Assembly: GCA_027308685.1 (NCBI GenBank)
Contig: DAIDEE010000030.1
Location: 29,089-93,088, forward strand
DNA: 64,000 nt
Source: Acidocella sp.
Lineage (GTDB): Bacteria > Pseudomonadota > Alphaproteobacteria > Acetobacterales > Acetobacteraceae
Direction: 5' to 3'
The notes below the pieces were generated by a model. It saw nothing but the letters and a program-made list of their open reading frames with translations. It was not told the DNA's origin and made no database searches. Each line of letters opens with the position of its first letter. The first letter of the stretch is position 1. The position numbers and the translations under genes are program-made. Of the stretch, positions 36,423 to 49,368 are shown one piece after another.

Positions 36423-36478
36423 ATCACCAAAACCTTATCATCATTGTAATGACTTGCCACTTGTAACCATAATTTGCA

Positions 36479-36646
36479 ATGAAAATGCTTTTTAACGGAC
36501 TGCTCCAGTTACCCCTCGGCCTGATCATCGCTCAGTGTCGTAACAGCGCCGACTACCAACCAAACTTACCGGTGCTGATCTGCGTGCGACCCGCGGTGAC
36601 CTCGGGTCATGGCCCAAAAAATCAAGATTATTCCCGCTCCCCCTGA
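36479..36646 (+). CDS. possible small lipoprotein-like ORF
   Basis: A 55-residue frame not in the track: MKMLFNGLLQLPLGLIIAQC followed by RNSADYQPNLPV. The hydrophobic start ending in IIAQC resembles a lipobox. It sits in the 268-base gap between the GT9 and transglycosylase genes. There is no homology evidence and no strong ribosome binding site, so it may be chance. Confidence 0.2.
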   Translation: MKMLFNGLLQLPLGLIIAQCRNSADYQPNLPVLICVRPAVTSGHGPKNQDYSRSP

Positions 36647-36690
36647 TTAAACCCTCGTCATCCACCTGCTTTTAACGTTATGAACCACTT

Positions 36691-37404
36691 ATGGTACGTT
36701 TACTCCTCAGTTTCGGGCCACTTCTTCTGGCGCTCCGGATCCTTGGCCTGGCACCCCCAGCCGCCGCCAGCATCCCCATCGCAGCACCCGCCATCACCTG
36801 CGCCGCCGCCGGCAACGCCGCCGAGACCGCCGCCACCCTGCCGGCCAATATCCTGGTCTCGATCGGCATGGTGGAATCCGGCCGGTATGATGCCTTCAGC
36901 CACCACGTCACCCCCTGGCCGTGGACCGTGAATATCGACGGCGCGGGGCATTATTTTGCCAGCAAGCAGGACGCCATCGCCTTCACCCGCCTTGCGCAGT
37001 CTTCCGGCGCCAATGATATCGACGTCGGCTGCTTCCAGGTGAGCCTGAAATACCACCCGAACGCCTTCCCCGACCTCGATACAGCGTTTGATCCCGCCGC
37101 CAACGCAAGCTACGCCGCTACCTATCTCTCGCGCCTCAAAGCCCAAACCGGTTCCTGGAACACCGCCATCGCCGATTACCATTCAGCCGTGCCGGACCTC
37201 GGCTTGCCCTACCAACGCCGGGTGCTGGCGGCCTGGCACGGCATCGGCAACATCCCTTCCGCCATCGGCGACATTAATATCGACGCCCCCGACCCGGTGG
37301 TGATCATGCAGGCGCCCGCCGCCCGCATGGTGCGCGTCATCACCATGGATAGTCTGGCCGCCGAATCATCCCGGCCCGGGATGCCAAGGGTGATCACACC
37401 GTAA
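36691..37404 (+). CDS. lytic transglycosylase (SLT domain)
   Basis: This 237-residue exported protein has a signal peptide (LLLSFGPLLLALRILGLAPPAAA). The SLT fold shows ILVSIGMVESGRYDAFS with catalytic Glu62, DVGCFQVSLKYHP (equivalent to the G-x-x-Q-x-x motif), YAATYLSRLKAQTGSWNTAIADYHSA and YQRRVLAAW. It cleaves peptidoglycan with formation of 1,6-anhydroMurNAc. SLT proteins often accompany secretion or pilus systems; a CpaE-like gene lies 181 bases downstream. The 3' flank has a weak hairpin and a T-run after about 37420. Confidence 0.88.
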   Translation: MVRLLLSFGPLLLALRILGLAPPAAASIPIAAPAITCAAAGNAAETAATLPANILVSIGMVESGRYDAFSHHVTPWPWTVNIDGAGHYFASKQDAIAFTRLAQSSGANDIDVGCFQVSLKYHPNAFPDLDTAFDPAANASYAATYLSRLKAQTGSWNTAIADYHSAVPDLGLPYQRRVLAAWHGIGNIPSAIGDINIDAPDPVVIMQAPAARMVRVITMDSLAAESSRPGMPRVITP

Positions 37405-37585
37405 CGGCCCCCGGCGGTTTTTTTATTAAAAACGCGCTCTGGTGCCGCTGCGTTAATAAAGTAGAAAACTTCTCCTCGCATCATAATCAGGACGGATCCG
37501 CCCGCGATACTCAGGGACCCACGGATCGCCCGAAGCACTCGGCACGCAGTCAAACATCATCGTTGACGTTGCATCAGGTGCCGCC

Positions 37586-38812
37586 ATGACGCCCAGCCAG
37601 TCTCTCTTCAGCCCCCGCAGCCCGCAACCCGTGTCTCAGACGGCCTCCAGCCAACGCGCCAAACAAAAATTCCTCGGTTTCGTTGCCGATGCGCCAACCG
37701 CCGCCCTGCTGGAAAGTGGCTTCAAGGCCACCCTTACCAACGGCGGCACCTTTCATATCGTGAGCTTTCGCACCACCCTCGCCATGCTAAGCCGCATTCC
37801 CTGCCCGGAAACCCTGCTGGTGGATTTAACCGGCGAGGACCAACCGCTTTCGGCCATGCTGGAATTGGCCGAACTGGTGGAACCCGGCACCACCGTGTTG
37901 ATCATCGGCCCCGCCCGCGAGTTGAGCTTCTATCGTGCGGTTGTGCACGGCATGGGGGTGCGTGAGTATGTCTCCAAACCGCTCACCGCGGCCAGCATCG
38001 CCAGCCTTCTGCTGCCGCACATTATCCCCGACCCCAAACCCATCGCCACCGCCGCTACCGGCCATATTATCGCTGTCACCGGGGTCCGCGGCGGGGTCGG
38101 CACCACCACCATTGCCGCCAACCTGGCCTGGATGATCGGCCACGACCTGCATCGTCACACCATTTTGCTCGACACCGACCTGCAAACCGGCACCGCCGCC
38201 CTGGCCCTCAATGTCGACCCCAGCCGCGGCCTCGCCTCCGCCCTGCAATCGCCCGACCGCATGGATTCCATGTTGATCGAGCGCGTGGCCCAGCCCGCCG
38301 GCGACCGGTTGCACGTTCTCGCCGGCCAGGAATCCCTCACCCAACGCCTTGACTACCCTGAAGGGGCGGCCAAAACCCTCACCCAAGCGCTGCTCGGCCG
38401 CTTCAAATTCGTGATCGCCGACACGGGCGCCCGCCAGCTTCCTTTCGCCCGCGAAGTCCTTGAACTTGCTCCACAACGCGTCATCATCCTCGACCCCAGC
38501 ATCATGAGCCTGCGCAACTACGACCGCCTCATGGCCCAACCCGCCACCGCCAACACCCGCACCACCCTGGTGCTCAACCAGGCCGGCCGCCCCTACGGGC
38601 TCTCCCAAAAACTTATGGAACAAACACTCTCCATCAAATTCGACATCATCATCCCAGACCTGCCACGCATCATCCCCAAAGCGGAAAAATTCGGCGAAAT
38701 GGGCATCAGCACCAGAGGCCCCTTCCGCGACGCCATCACCCAACTCGCCCACCAGCTTGGCGCCGCCGAACCGACCAACCGCGCCTTCCCTAAAATCGCC
38801 ATCAACGCGTGA
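37586..38812 (+). CDS. CpaE-like pilus-assembly/ParA-MinD ATPase
   Basis: This 408-residue protein has an N-terminal half (about 30-150) that resembles a degenerate response-regulator receiver domain (LVDLTGEDQPLS, LIIGPARELSFYRAVVHGMGVREYVSKPL). The C-terminal half is a MinD/ParA ATPase with deviant Walker A GVRGGVGTTT (166-175) lacking the usual lysine, typical of CpaE, then LLDTDLQTGTAALAL and VIADTG. CpaE localises Tad/Flp pilus machinery. No other cpa/tad gene is present in the window, so its role here is uncertain. Confidence 0.83.
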   Translation: MTPSQSLFSPRSPQPVSQTASSQRAKQKFLGFVADAPTAALLESGFKATLTNGGTFHIVSFRTTLAMLSRIPCPETLLVDLTGEDQPLSAMLELAELVEPGTTVLIIGPARELSFYRAVVHGMGVREYVSKPLTAASIASLLLPHIIPDPKPIATAATGHIIAVTGVRGGVGTTTIAANLAWMIGHDLHRHTILLDTDLQTGTAALALNVDPSRGLASALQSPDRMDSMLIERVAQPAGDRLHVLAGQESLTQRLDYPEGAAKTLTQALLGRFKFVIADTGARQLPFAREVLELAPQRVIILDPSIMSLRNYDRLMAQPATANTRTTLVLNQAGRPYGLSQKLMEQTLSIKFDIIIPDLPRIIPKAEKFGEMGISTRGPFRDAITQLAHQLGAAEPTNRAFPKIAINA

Positions 38813-38936
38813 GGTTGAAACGGATGAGTCTGTTATGGTCAGGGGGTTCGGGAGGCAAAGCCTGCTGATCTTACAGTACCCATCCACCCCAACCTTTGGC
38901 TTTCGCAGCATTTTCGTGTATGTTGGCGGTTCGTGA

Positions 38937-41396
<2,460 letters not shown>

Positions 41397-41997
41397 GATG
41401 CTACAATTGGTCAACAAACCTAACGCTCAGCCACTAGCGCGTGAAACGTCCATAAAAGATTATGGACGCCAACCGATGACCATCCGGCCGGCGAGGAAGC
41501 GGCGCGGGCCGCGCGCATAGGCGCTACCGGGATGGATGTTTTGCAGCCGCATGTTCAACTTGTTCCAACAACGCGCTCAGCACTAACTGCCGGTCGTGAT
41601 TACGGTGTAGTCTCAGGCCAGCCCAGGCGCCACACCGCTAATCTCATAATGACGACGAACTTATTTTATCGCGCGGTTCGCCGACGCGCCCGCCATTTGC
41701 GCATGACCTGCGGTAACTTCGTTCCGGCAAGTTCGCAATGGCAATTCACCGCAATTCAGCTGGCGCTTTAATTAACCACAACGGCGGTGCGCCGGTCCTC
41801 GGCCCCATCGGGCTGCGACCCTCAGGCCCGTTGTGCCGGAGGTCCGATAAGAAGCACCTGATGCACCGCAGCCTTGTTAGACCCGCTTGACAGGCGCCAG
41901 CGCAATAGCGTCTGATGATAAATAAAGGTTTTGTCGTCTTACGGCTTCGGCTGTGCTTGCTGGTTCAAAAAACAACTAGTCAAAACGGACACTGACC
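41397..41997. other. gyrB-nuoA intergenic region, no supported gene
   Basis: About 600 bases. CGTCCATAA-AAGA-TTATGGACG (41447-41468) is a perfect nine-base hairpin, perhaps the end of the gyrB transcript, without a T-run. Three short frames cross the region but none has a recognisable motif. A minus-strand ending (SAYARGPRRFLAGRMVIGW, stop) vaguely recalls the last strands of TonB-dependent receptors, but upstream stops leave no gene. The nuo promoter lies near the right end. Confidence 0.5.
41887..41916 (+). promoter_or_regulatory. candidate promoter of the nuo operon
   Basis: A perfect -35 TTGACA (41887-41892) is followed after 18 bases by a weak -10 TCTGAT (41911-41916), about 80 bases ahead of nuoA. 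It is the best sigma-70-like match in the gap. Confidence 0.4.
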
Positions 41998-42396
41998 ATG
42001 GAGGATGCGGCCAATTACTGGGTTTTATTGGTCTACGCCGTTGCCGTGATCGGTCTGGTCACGGGGATGGTCGGTGTGTCCTTTGTCCTGGGTCAGCGTC
42101 ATCTGAAGCGTGCCACTCGTGAGCCTTTCGAATCCGGAATCGTTCCGGTTGGTTACGCGCGATTCCGGCTGCCGGTGCAGTTCTATCTGGTGGCCATGTT
42201 CTTTGTCATTTTCGACCTTGAAGCAGCATTTATCTACGCCTGGGCCTCGACAGTGCGGGCAGCGGGTTGGAGCGGCTACCTCGTCATCGCGGTTTTCATC
42301 ATCACCCTGCTTGCGGCCCTGGTTTACCTCTGGCGCGCCCGTGCGCTCGACTGGGGTCCACGGCCAAGACCCCTTCCCAGACAAAGGCTGAATTGA
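41998..42396 (+). CDS. nuoA: NADH-quinone oxidoreductase subunit A
   Basis: NuoA is a small membrane subunit of complex I near the junction of the arms. The 132-residue product has three helices and the conserved loop [43 protein letters not shown], including the E-x-G...R and FDLE motifs. It is the first gene of an uninterrupted 13-gene operon; nuoB starts four bases after the stop. Confidence 0.96.
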   Translation: MEDAANYWVLLVYAVAVIGLVTGMVGVSFVLGQRHLKRATREPFESGIVPVGYARFRLPVQFYLVAMFFVIFDLEAAFIYAWASTVRAAGWSGYLVIAVFIITLLAALVYLWRARALDWGPRPRPLPRQRLN

Positions 42397-42400
42397 CGCC

Positions 42401-43096
42401 ATGCGCTTCTCAATCACGAAATCAGACACCGGACGCATCGTCTCAACCACCGCGCCTTATCTGCGCGGCGCATCTGCCATCGGCAAGCCAGCCGGCCCCG
42501 CCCCTGAGGGCGGTACCTTCACCGAGGCGGTCCGCCGTAACCTGGCGCTCACCAAACTTGAGGACATGATCGCCTGGGGCCAGAAATTCTCGGTCTGGCC
42601 GTTCAACTTCGGGCTCTCCTGCTGCTATGTCGAGATGGCCACGGCCTTTACCAGCAAGTTCGACATCGCACGCTTCGGCTCCGAGGTGCTGCGCGCCACG
42701 CCGCGCCAGGCCGACCTGATGGTTATTTCCGGCACCGTATTCGTGAAAATGGCGCCGGTGATCAAATATCTTTACGACCAGATGCTGGAGCCGCGATGGG
42801 TGATCTCAATGGGCGCCTGCGCCAACTCGGGCGGCATGTATGACATCTACGCCGTGGTTCAGGGCGCTGATAGTTTCCTGCCGGTGGATGTATATGTGCC
42901 GGGCTGCCCGCCGCGCCCGGATGCCCTGCTGGAAGGGCTGATGCTGCTGCAACGCTCCATCGGCACTGACCGCCGGCCGTTGAGCTGGATGGTCGGCCCA
43001 CAGGGCGTCCAAAAGGTCGAGCGGCCCAGTTTCCGCGACCTCAAGCGCGAGGACCGCCAGGCCGCAACCAACCTGTCAACGCCGGATCACGTTTAG
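42401..43096 (+). CDS. nuoB: NADH-quinone oxidoreductase subunit B
   Basis: NuoB holds cluster N2, the last Fe-S centre before quinone. The 231-residue product has [14 protein letters not shown] with the tandem Cys, [22 protein letters not shown] and [18 protein letters not shown], which together provide the four ligands. The N- and C-termini are slightly longer than in the enteric homologue. It is three bases upstream of nuoCD. Confidence 0.97.
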   Translation: MRFSITKSDTGRIVSTTAPYLRGASAIGKPAGPAPEGGTFTEAVRRNLALTKLEDMIAWGQKFSVWPFNFGLSCCYVEMATAFTSKFDIARFGSEVLRATPRQADLMVISGTVFVKMAPVIKYLYDQMLEPRWVISMGACANSGGMYDIYAVVQGADSFLPVDVYVPGCPPRPDALLEGLMLLQRSIGTDRRPLSWMVGPQGVQKVERPSFRDLKREDRQAATNLSTPDHV

Positions 43097-43099
43097 AGA

Positions 43100-44878
43100 A
43101 TGCTTACCAAGGCTGCCACGATCCCCGCCACCAACGCAGCACAGGTGATTCTGCGCGACCTGAACCAGCGTTTCGGGTCAGCCGCCATCACAGCGCAAAG
43201 CACCGCTGACCATATACCCACCTTCTGGATTGGTCGGGAGATCATCCACGACGTGCTCAAGCATCTACGGCACGGCGCTGCGCTGTCGTTTCGTGTGCTG
43301 TACGACCTGACCGCGGTTGATGAACGGTTGCGCGTCCACCGCGAGGGGCTGCCACCGGCTGATTTCACGGTGGTCTATCACCTTATTTCCTTCGAGCGGA
43401 ACGACGATATCCGTATCAAGGTGCCACTGCATGAGAGCACCCTTGAAGTGCCAACGGCTGCCGATATCTGGCCCAATGCCAACTGGTACGAGCGCGAGGT
43501 GTGGGACTTATTCGGCATAAAATTTGCCGGACACCCAACCTTGCGCCGCATCATGACCCCGCCGACCTGGACCGGCCATCCGCTCCGCAAGGACCATGTC
43601 GCGCGAGCCACCGAGATGGAGCCCTATGTGCTCACCGAGGAGCGCGAGATCGCCGAACAGGAAGCGCTGCGCTTCAAACCCGAAGACTGGGGCATGAAGC
43701 TGCATAGCAAAACTTCGGATTTCATGTTCCTCAACCTCGGCCCCAACCACCCCAGCGTGCACGGCGTGTTCCGCATCATCCTACAACTCGAAGGTGAGGA
43801 AATCGTCGATGCAGTGCCGGAGATCGGCTTTCATCATCGCGGTGCCGAAAAAATGGGCGAGCGCCAGACCTGGCACACCTATATCCCCTACACCGACCGG
43901 ATTGATTATCTCGGCGGCGTTATGAATAATTTTCCTTATGTGATGGCGGTCGAGACGCTGGCCGGCATCACCGTGCCGCCGCGCGCGCAGATGATCCGCA
44001 TCATGCTCGCCGAATTATTCAGGATGGCGAGCCATCTGGTTTTTTATGGCACCATGTCGCAGGATGTCGGCCAGCTTTCACCAGTATTTTATATGTTTGC
44101 TGACCGTGAACGGGTTTTTCATATCATTGAGGCCATTTGCGGATTCCGGATGCACCCGGCCTGGTTCCGCATCGGTGGCGTGGCAGCCGACCTGCCGCAA
44201 GGCTGGGACAAGATGATCCGCGACTATCTGGACTATCAACCCAAGCGCCTCGATGAATACCACAAGCTGGTGATGCAGAACCGGCTTTTTAAGGCGCGTA
44301 CCGTGGGTGTTGGCGCTTATACGCTGGATGAGGCGCTGGACTGGGGCGTTACCGGCCCTGGTCTTCGCGCCTGTGGTTTGGAATGGGACTACCGCAAGCA
44401 ACGCCCCTATTCCGGCTACGACCAGCTCGAGTTTGAAATCCCCACCTGCAACAATGGCGATTGTTACGACCGCGTGGTGGTTCATATCGAGGAGATGCGC
44501 CAGAGCCTGCGCATCATTCGCCAATGCCTTGATAACATGCCACCCGGCCCGTACCGCTCTATGCACAAGCTCGCGACACCACCGCTTAGGGATAAAACAA
44601 TGCACGACATTGAAACCCTGATCACGCATTTTCTCAATGCAAGCTGGGGGCCGGTGCTGCCGCCGGGCGAGGCGATGGTCAGCATCGAAGCGACCAAGGG
44701 CATCAATGGCTATTACCTCACCGCCGATGGCGCGAGTACGTCCTACCGCACGCGCATCCGCACCCCGTCATTCCCGCATTTGCAGATGATCCCGTTGATC
44801 AGCCGCGGCGCTTACGTCGCCGACCTTATCGCGATCCTCGGCAGCATTGATTTCGTGATGGCCGATGTCGACCGCTGA
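43100..44878 (+). CDS. nuoCD: fused NADH-quinone oxidoreductase subunits C and D
   Basis: This is a single 592-residue chain combining the 30-kDa subunit C (about 1-185; [21 protein letters not shown] is the family motif) and the 49-kDa subunit D ([47 protein letters not shown], and the ending [12 protein letters not shown]). Subunit D forms much of the quinone site. The fusion is typical of E. coli-type complex I, whereas many alphaproteobacteria keep C and D separate. The nuoE ATG overlaps its end by 14 bases. Confidence 0.97.
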   Translation: MLTKAATIPATNAAQVILRDLNQRFGSAAITAQSTADHIPTFWIGREIIHDVLKHLRHGAALSFRVLYDLTAVDERLRVHREGLPPADFTVVYHLISFERNDDIRIKVPLHESTLEVPTAADIWPNANWYEREVWDLFGIKFAGHPTLRRIMTPPTWTGHPLRKDHVARATEMEPYVLTEEREIAEQEALRFKPEDWGMKLHSKTSDFMFLNLGPNHPSVHGVFRIILQLEGEEIVDAVPEIGFHHRGAEKMGERQTWHTYIPYTDRIDYLGGVMNNFPYVMAVETLAGITVPPRAQMIRIMLAELFRMASHLVFYGTMSQDVGQLSPVFYMFADRERVFHIIEAICGFRMHPAWFRIGGVAADLPQGWDKMIRDYLDYQPKRLDEYHKLVMQNRLFKARTVGVGAYTLDEALDWGVTGPGLRACGLEWDYRKQRPYSGYDQLEFEIPTCNNGDCYDRVVVHIEEMRQSLRIIRQCLDNMPPGPYRSMHKLATPPLRDKTMHDIETLITHFLNASWGPVLPPGEAMVSIEATKGINGYYLTADGASTSYRTRIRTPSFPHLQMIPLISRGAYVADLIAILGSIDFVMADVDR

Positions 44879-45362
44879 ACAATCCTCCCCAGACGCGCCA
44901 TTGGCAGCCGCACTTCGCCAGGAGATTGCAGAAGTGGCGCAACACGCCGAACACAAACGCGCCGCCAGCACCGACGCTTTGAAGCTGGTACAGAAGCGCT
45001 TTGGTTATATCTCCGATAACCACCTGGCCGAGGTTGCAGCGATATTGGGAATGACCCCGGCGGAGCTTGATGCAGTCGCTACTTTTTACAATTTAATCTT
45101 CCGCCGCCCGGTCGGCCGCCATGTGATTCTGCTGTGCGACAGTGTCGCCTGCTGGGTGATGGGCGAAGCCGCCGCGCGCGCGCAACTGCGCGACCGCCTG
45201 GGCATCAAGCCCGGCGAGACGACGGCAGATGGCCGCTTCACCCTGCTGCCCATCGTCTGCCTGGGCCATTGCGACCACGCACCAGCGATGATGGTGGATG
45301 AGGACCAATATGGCGATCTCAACGCCGCGCGGCTGGATGAGATTCTTGAGCGGTACAAGTGA
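44865..45362 (+). CDS. nuoE: NADH-quinone oxidoreductase subunit E
   Basis: NuoE binds the 2Fe-2S cluster N1a in the peripheral arm. The 165-residue thioredoxin-like product has ligands in [12 protein letters not shown] (C-x4-C) and [15 protein letters not shown] (C-x3-C), preceded by the helical [23 protein letters not shown]. It overlaps nuoCD, and its stop adjoins the nuoF ribosome binding site. Confidence 0.97.
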   Translation: MSTAEQSSPDAPLAAALRQEIAEVAQHAEHKRAASTDALKLVQKRFGYISDNHLAEVAAILGMTPAELDAVATFYNLIFRRPVGRHVILLCDSVACWVMGEAAARAQLRDRLGIKPGETTADGRFTLLPIVCLGHCDHAPAMMVDEDQYGDLNAARLDEILERYK

Positions 45363-45364
45363 GG

Positions 45365-46663
45365 ATGATGATGGAAAAGCCACTCACCGCCTTGATCCAA
45401 CCCGACGGTATCCCGCTCGACCTCAACGGCTATGAGCAAGCCGGAGGCTATCAGGCCTTGCGTAAGGCGCTGACCATGACACCGGAAGCCATCATCGGCG
45501 AGGTCTCGCGCTCGAAACTGCGGGGCCGTGGCGGCGGCGGCTTCCCAACCGGACGCAAATGGGATGCGGTGCCGCGGGGGGCTGATACGCCACGCCAGCG
45601 TTACCTTGTCGTCAACGCCGATGAAATGGAACCCGGCAGCTTCAAGGACCGGTTGTTGCTCGAACAGACACCCCACCAAATGATCGAGTCCGTCATCATC
45701 AGCGCCTTCGCAATTCAAGCCTCGATTGCCTATATTTTTGTGCGGGCCGAATATGTGCTGGCGATCAACCGACTCACCCGCGCCGCTGCGCAAGCCGAGG
45801 CCAACGGCTATGCGGGCGCCAACATTCTCGGCTCCGGCTTCGCACTTGCCATTCATGTGCATGCCAGCGGCGGGCGTTATATCTGCGGCGAATCAAGCGC
45901 CCTGCTCACAGCGCTTGAGGGCCGCCGCCCGATTCCGCGTGCCAGGCCACCGCGCTCCGCCTCCAACGGGCTTTGGGGCAAGCCGAGCGTGGTCAATAAC
46001 GTTGAGACATTATGCAACGTTCCGCATATCATCACGCATGGCGCGGATTGGTTCCTCAGCCTCAGCCACAGCACCGACGGCGGCACCAAGCTCTATGGCA
46101 TGAGCGGGCGGGTGAAGCGGCCGGGCCTGTGGGAACTGCCGCTTGGCACCCCCCTCAATGAAATCATCGAGGACCACGCTGGCGGAATGCAGGAGGGCTA
46201 CAAATGCCGGGCGGTGCTGCCGGGCGGCGCGTCCTCAGCCTTTATCATGGCCGCTGATTTCAATGTCGCGATGGATTTTACGTCAGTGCCAAAGGTGGGC
46301 AGTGCGCTCGGCACCGGCAATATCTTGGCGCTCGATGACCGGCGCTGCCCGGTGGGTATGTTGCGCAGCCTGGAACATTTCTTCGCCCAGGAATCCTGCG
46401 GCTGGTGCACACCCTGCCGCGACGGCCTGCCCTGGGTGGAGCGAATTCTAACTGCGATCGAGGCGGGAGAAGGCCGGCCAGAGGATCTCGATACGCTCGC
46501 CCGCCATACAATTTTTTTAGGCTCGGACTTCACCTTTTGCGACTTAGCGCCTGGCGCGATGCAGCCGCTAGCCAGCGGGCTGAAGCATTTCCGCGCCGAG
46601 TTTGAGCAACATATCAACGAAAAATGCTGTCCCTGGCACGATTCCGCAGGAGGTTGGGCATGA
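45365..46663 (+). CDS. nuoF: NADH-quinone oxidoreductase subunit F
   Basis: NuoF carries the NADH site, FMN and cluster N3. The 432-residue product has GRGGGGFPTGRKW (FMN/NADH glycine loop), NADEMEPGSFKDR, YICGESSALLTALEGRR, and the 4Fe-4S motif ESCGWCTPCRDGLPW with a downstream Cys in GSDFTFCDLAPGA. The frame is open from a GTG at 45359. Three successive ATGs (45365, 45368, 45371) follow the GTGAGG, so the exact start is uncertain by two codons. Confidence 0.96.
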   Translation: MMMEKPLTALIQPDGIPLDLNGYEQAGGYQALRKALTMTPEAIIGEVSRSKLRGRGGGGFPTGRKWDAVPRGADTPRQRYLVVNADEMEPGSFKDRLLLEQTPHQMIESVIISAFAIQASIAYIFVRAEYVLAINRLTRAAAQAEANGYAGANILGSGFALAIHVHASGGRYICGESSALLTALEGRRPIPRARPPRSASNGLWGKPSVVNNVETLCNVPHIITHGADWFLSLSHSTDGGTKLYGMSGRVKRPGLWELPLGTPLNEIIEDHAGGMQEGYKCRAVLPGGASSAFIMAADFNVAMDFTSVPKVGSALGTGNILALDDRRCPVGMLRSLEHFFAQESCGWCTPCRDGLPWVERILTAIEAGEGRPEDLDTLARHTIFLGSDFTFCDLAPGAMQPLASGLKHFRAEFEQHINEKCCPWHDSAGGWA

Positions 46664-49368
46664 CGAATTTCCTGGTCGACGGCAAACCATGTAGCGCCAA
46701 GCCGGACGAAAACCTGCTGCAAGCCTGCCTCGCCGCCGGGCTCGACCTGCCGTATTTCTGCTGGCATCCCTCACTCGGCTCAGTCGGCGCCTGCCGGCAA
46801 TGCGCGGTGAAGCAATACGCCAATGAGGATGATAAAACCGGCCACATGGTGATGGCCTGCATGACCCCCGTTACCGAAGGTGCCCGCTATGCGCTCGCCG
46901 ACCCGCAGGCGGTTGAGTTCCGCGCCAGCGTGATCGAGTGGCTGATGATCAACCACCCGCATGATTGCCCGGTATGCGAGGAAGGCGGCGAGTGCCACCT
47001 GCAGGACATGACGATGATGACCGGGCATGCCTACCGGATCTACCGCTTCACCAAGCGCACCCATCGCAACCAGAATCTTGGGCCATTTATCAAACATGAA
47101 ATGAATCGCTGCATCGCCTGCTATCGCTGCACGCGCTTCTACCGCGACTATGCCGGCGGGCGCGATCTCGACGTGTTTGCCGCCCATGATCACGTGTATT
47201 TTGGCCGCCATGAAGACGGCACGCTGGAGAACGAATTCAGCGGCAATCTGGTTGAAATCTGCCCGACCGGGGTGTTCACCGATAAAACCTTCTCGGCACG
47301 CTATGCCCGCAAATGGGATATGCGCGGTGCTCCCTCGGTGTGCACGGGTTGCGGGCTGGGCTGCAACATCACCGTCAACGAACGCGCCGGTGAAGTGCGG
47401 CGGATCGTTAATCGCTATAACGGGTCAGTGAACGGCTATTTTCTGTGCGACCGTGGCCGCTTCGGCTACGGCTTCGTCAACGCACCGGAACGAATTCGTA
47501 CACCATTGATGCGCGGGACCGATGGCAAACAAACAGCGGTAAGCCGTGGGGATGCCGTGGCACATTTTGCCGCCCTGCTCAGCGCGGGTGGCCGGATCAT
47601 CGGCATCGGCTCACCGCGCGCCTCGCTGGAATCTAATTTCGCGCTGCGCACCTTGGTTGGGGCGGCGAATTTTTATCCAGGGTTCAGCACGCATGAAGGC
47701 AGGCTGCTGAGTCTGATTGCTGATATTCTAAGTTCCGGTGCGGTGCATGTCCCCTCGCTGCGCGATGTGGAACAGGCTGATACCGCCTTGGTCCTTGGCT
47801 CTGATCTGCCGAACGCGGCACCGCGGGCTGCCCTCGCGCTGCGCCAGGCGGTGCGCGGCGCAGCCTTGGCGCTGGCCGCCAAAGCCAACATTCCGCATTG
47901 GCAGGATGGCGGGGTGCGCACTGTGGCGGGCGAGGCGCTGAGCCCGTTGTTCGTCGCCACACCGGCCGCCACCCGGCTCGATGATATTGCCCACACCGCC
48001 TTGCGTGCCGCCCCTGCCGATATCGCACGGCTGGGCTTCGCGGTTGCCGCCTGTATCGATTCCACCGCACCTGAAGTTGCTGGTTTGCCGGCTGACGTTG
48101 CAGCACAGGCCAGCATGATTGCCGATGCGCTGCTGGCCGCCGAACGCCCGCTGATTGCCTCCGGTGTTGAGGCGGGCGAGGAGAGCATAATTCAGGCCGC
48201 TGCCAACATCGCCTTTGCACTCCGTGCGCGCGGGAAGCCTGTTGCGCTGATGCTGAATGTTCCTGAATGCAACAGCCTGGGCCTGGCGCTGATGACAAAC
48301 GGCCAGGCCGCCTTCCCGGCAGCTTTGGCAGAACCGGCCTCGCTGGTCATCGTGCTCGAGAACGATCTGTACCGGCGGGCGGACAATACGCTCCTCGACG
48401 CAGCGCTTGCGGCCACACATCTGGTGGTACTCGACCATAGCGAAAGCCCCACCACCCGGTGTGCCGGCCTCGTGCTGCCGGCGGCAAGTTTTGCTGAAAC
48501 AGGTGGCACGCTGGTAAGCAGCGAGGGCCGCGCCCAACGTTTCTATCAGCCGATTTTCACCGAGACCGATGTCAGCGCCGCGTGGCGCTGGCTTGGCGCG
48601 GCTGGAAGTACCGCTGGAAACCACGACTGTGCAGGCTGGGCCACCGAGGATGATATTGTTGCCGCTCTGGCCCACGCGCTGCCACGTTTTTCAGCACTTC
48701 CCAGCGCCGCACCACCAGAAAATTTCCGCAACGCTGGCTGTAAAATTTCCAGCGAGCCGCACCGCTTTTCCGGGCGCACGGCGATGCACGCCGACCGCAA
48801 TGTGCGCGAGCCGAAGCCGCCGGTGAGTGCTGACTCCCCCTTCAGCACCACCATGGAAGGCTATTACGGCAAAATTCCACCGGCGTTGATACCCTTCTTC
48901 TGGGCACCGGGCTGGAATTCGGTACAGTCAGTTAATAAATTCCAGAGCGAGATCGGCGGGGCGCTCGAAGGCGGCGACCCAGGCGTGCGGTTATTGGAAA
49001 CCCGCACGGAAGCGGCGCTGCCGTACTATGCGGCCATTCCCAAAGCCTTTGCATCACGCCACGGTATATGGCAGGCGGTCATGCTGCCGCGGGTGTTTGG
49101 CGATGATGAGCAGAGCGCCCGTGCAGCCCCAATCCGCGACCGCACGGCAGCACCCGCGCTCGCCCTCAATGCGGAAGATGCAGCACTCATCGGTGCGGCG
49201 GCGGGCCAATGGCTTGCGTGCGCGCTGGATGGTGAAACCTTGCGCCTGGCGCTTGAAATTCACCCTGAGCTGCCGCGTGGTGTGGCGGGCCTTACGGGTC
49301 TCGCGGCCAAAGCCTTCGCGCTGCCGTCCTGGGTCCGCCTCACCTTAGCTGGTCCGGGTGCGTCATGA
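46660..49368 (+). CDS. nuoG: NADH-quinone oxidoreductase subunit G
   Basis: This is the largest peripheral subunit, 902 residues. The N-terminal 2Fe-2S ligands lie in [18 protein letters not shown], with the His-bearing cluster in [18 protein letters not shown] and the next cluster in CIACYRC. A further CTGCGLGCN...FLCDRG motif provides the extra N7 cluster found in E. coli-type enzymes, and the rest is a molybdopterin-oxidoreductase-like domain without cofactor. The length is close to the enteric protein. The ATG at 46660 overlaps the nuoF stop by four bases; the track start is twelve codons too early. Confidence 0.96.
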   Translation: MTNFLVDGKPCSAKPDENLLQACLAAGLDLPYFCWHPSLGSVGACRQCAVKQYANEDDKTGHMVMACMTPVTEGARYALADPQAVEFRASVIEWLMINHPHDCPVCEEGGECHLQDMTMMTGHAYRIYRFTKRTHRNQNLGPFIKHEMNRCIACYRCTRFYRDYAGGRDLDVFAAHDHVYFGRHEDGTLENEFSGNLVEICPTGVFTDKTFSARYARKWDMRGAPSVCTGCGLGCNITVNERAGEVRRIVNRYNGSVNGYFLCDRGRFGYGFVNAPERIRTPLMRGTDGKQTAVSRGDAVAHFAALLSAGGRIIGIGSPRASLESNFALRTLVGAANFYPGFSTHEGRLLSLIADILSSGAVHVPSLRDVEQADTALVLGSDLPNAAPRAALALRQAVRGAALALAAKANIPHWQDGGVRTVAGEALSPLFVATPAATRLDDIAHTALRAAPADIARLGFAVAACIDSTAPEVAGLPADVAAQASMIADALLAAERPLIASGVEAGEESIIQAAANIAFALRARGKPVALMLNVPECNSLGLALMTNGQAAFPAALAEPASLVIVLENDLYRRADNTLLDAALAATHLVVLDHSESPTTRCAGLVLPAASFAETGGTLVSSEGRAQRFYQPIFTETDVSAAWRWLGAAGSTAGNHDCAGWATEDDIVAALAHALPRFSALPSAAPPENFRNAGCKISSEPHRFSGRTAMHADRNVREPKPPVSADSPFSTTMEGYYGKIPPALIPFFWAPGWNSVQSVNKFQSEIGGALEGGDPGVRLLETRTEAALPYYAAIPKAFASRHGIWQAVMLPRVFGDDEQSARAAPIRDRTAAPALALNAEDAALIGAAAGQWLACALDGETLRLALEIHPELPRGVAGLTGLAAKAFALPSWVRLTLAGPGAS

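Noticed and set aside
37826-38911. 361-aa Gly-rich minus-strand ORF
   Set aside because: It is antisense to the CpaE-like ATPase; its Gly/Asp-rich composition is what reversed GC-rich codons produce.
41447-41530. TonB-dependent receptor 3' remnant on the minus strand
   Set aside because: The ending SAYARGPRRFLAGRMVIGW only loosely resembles receptor C-termini and stops occur immediately upstream; not enough to call.
47728-48675. 315-aa minus-strand ORF over nuoG
   Set aside because: It is antisense to nuoG, which has complete Fe-S motifs and continuous reading on the plus strand.
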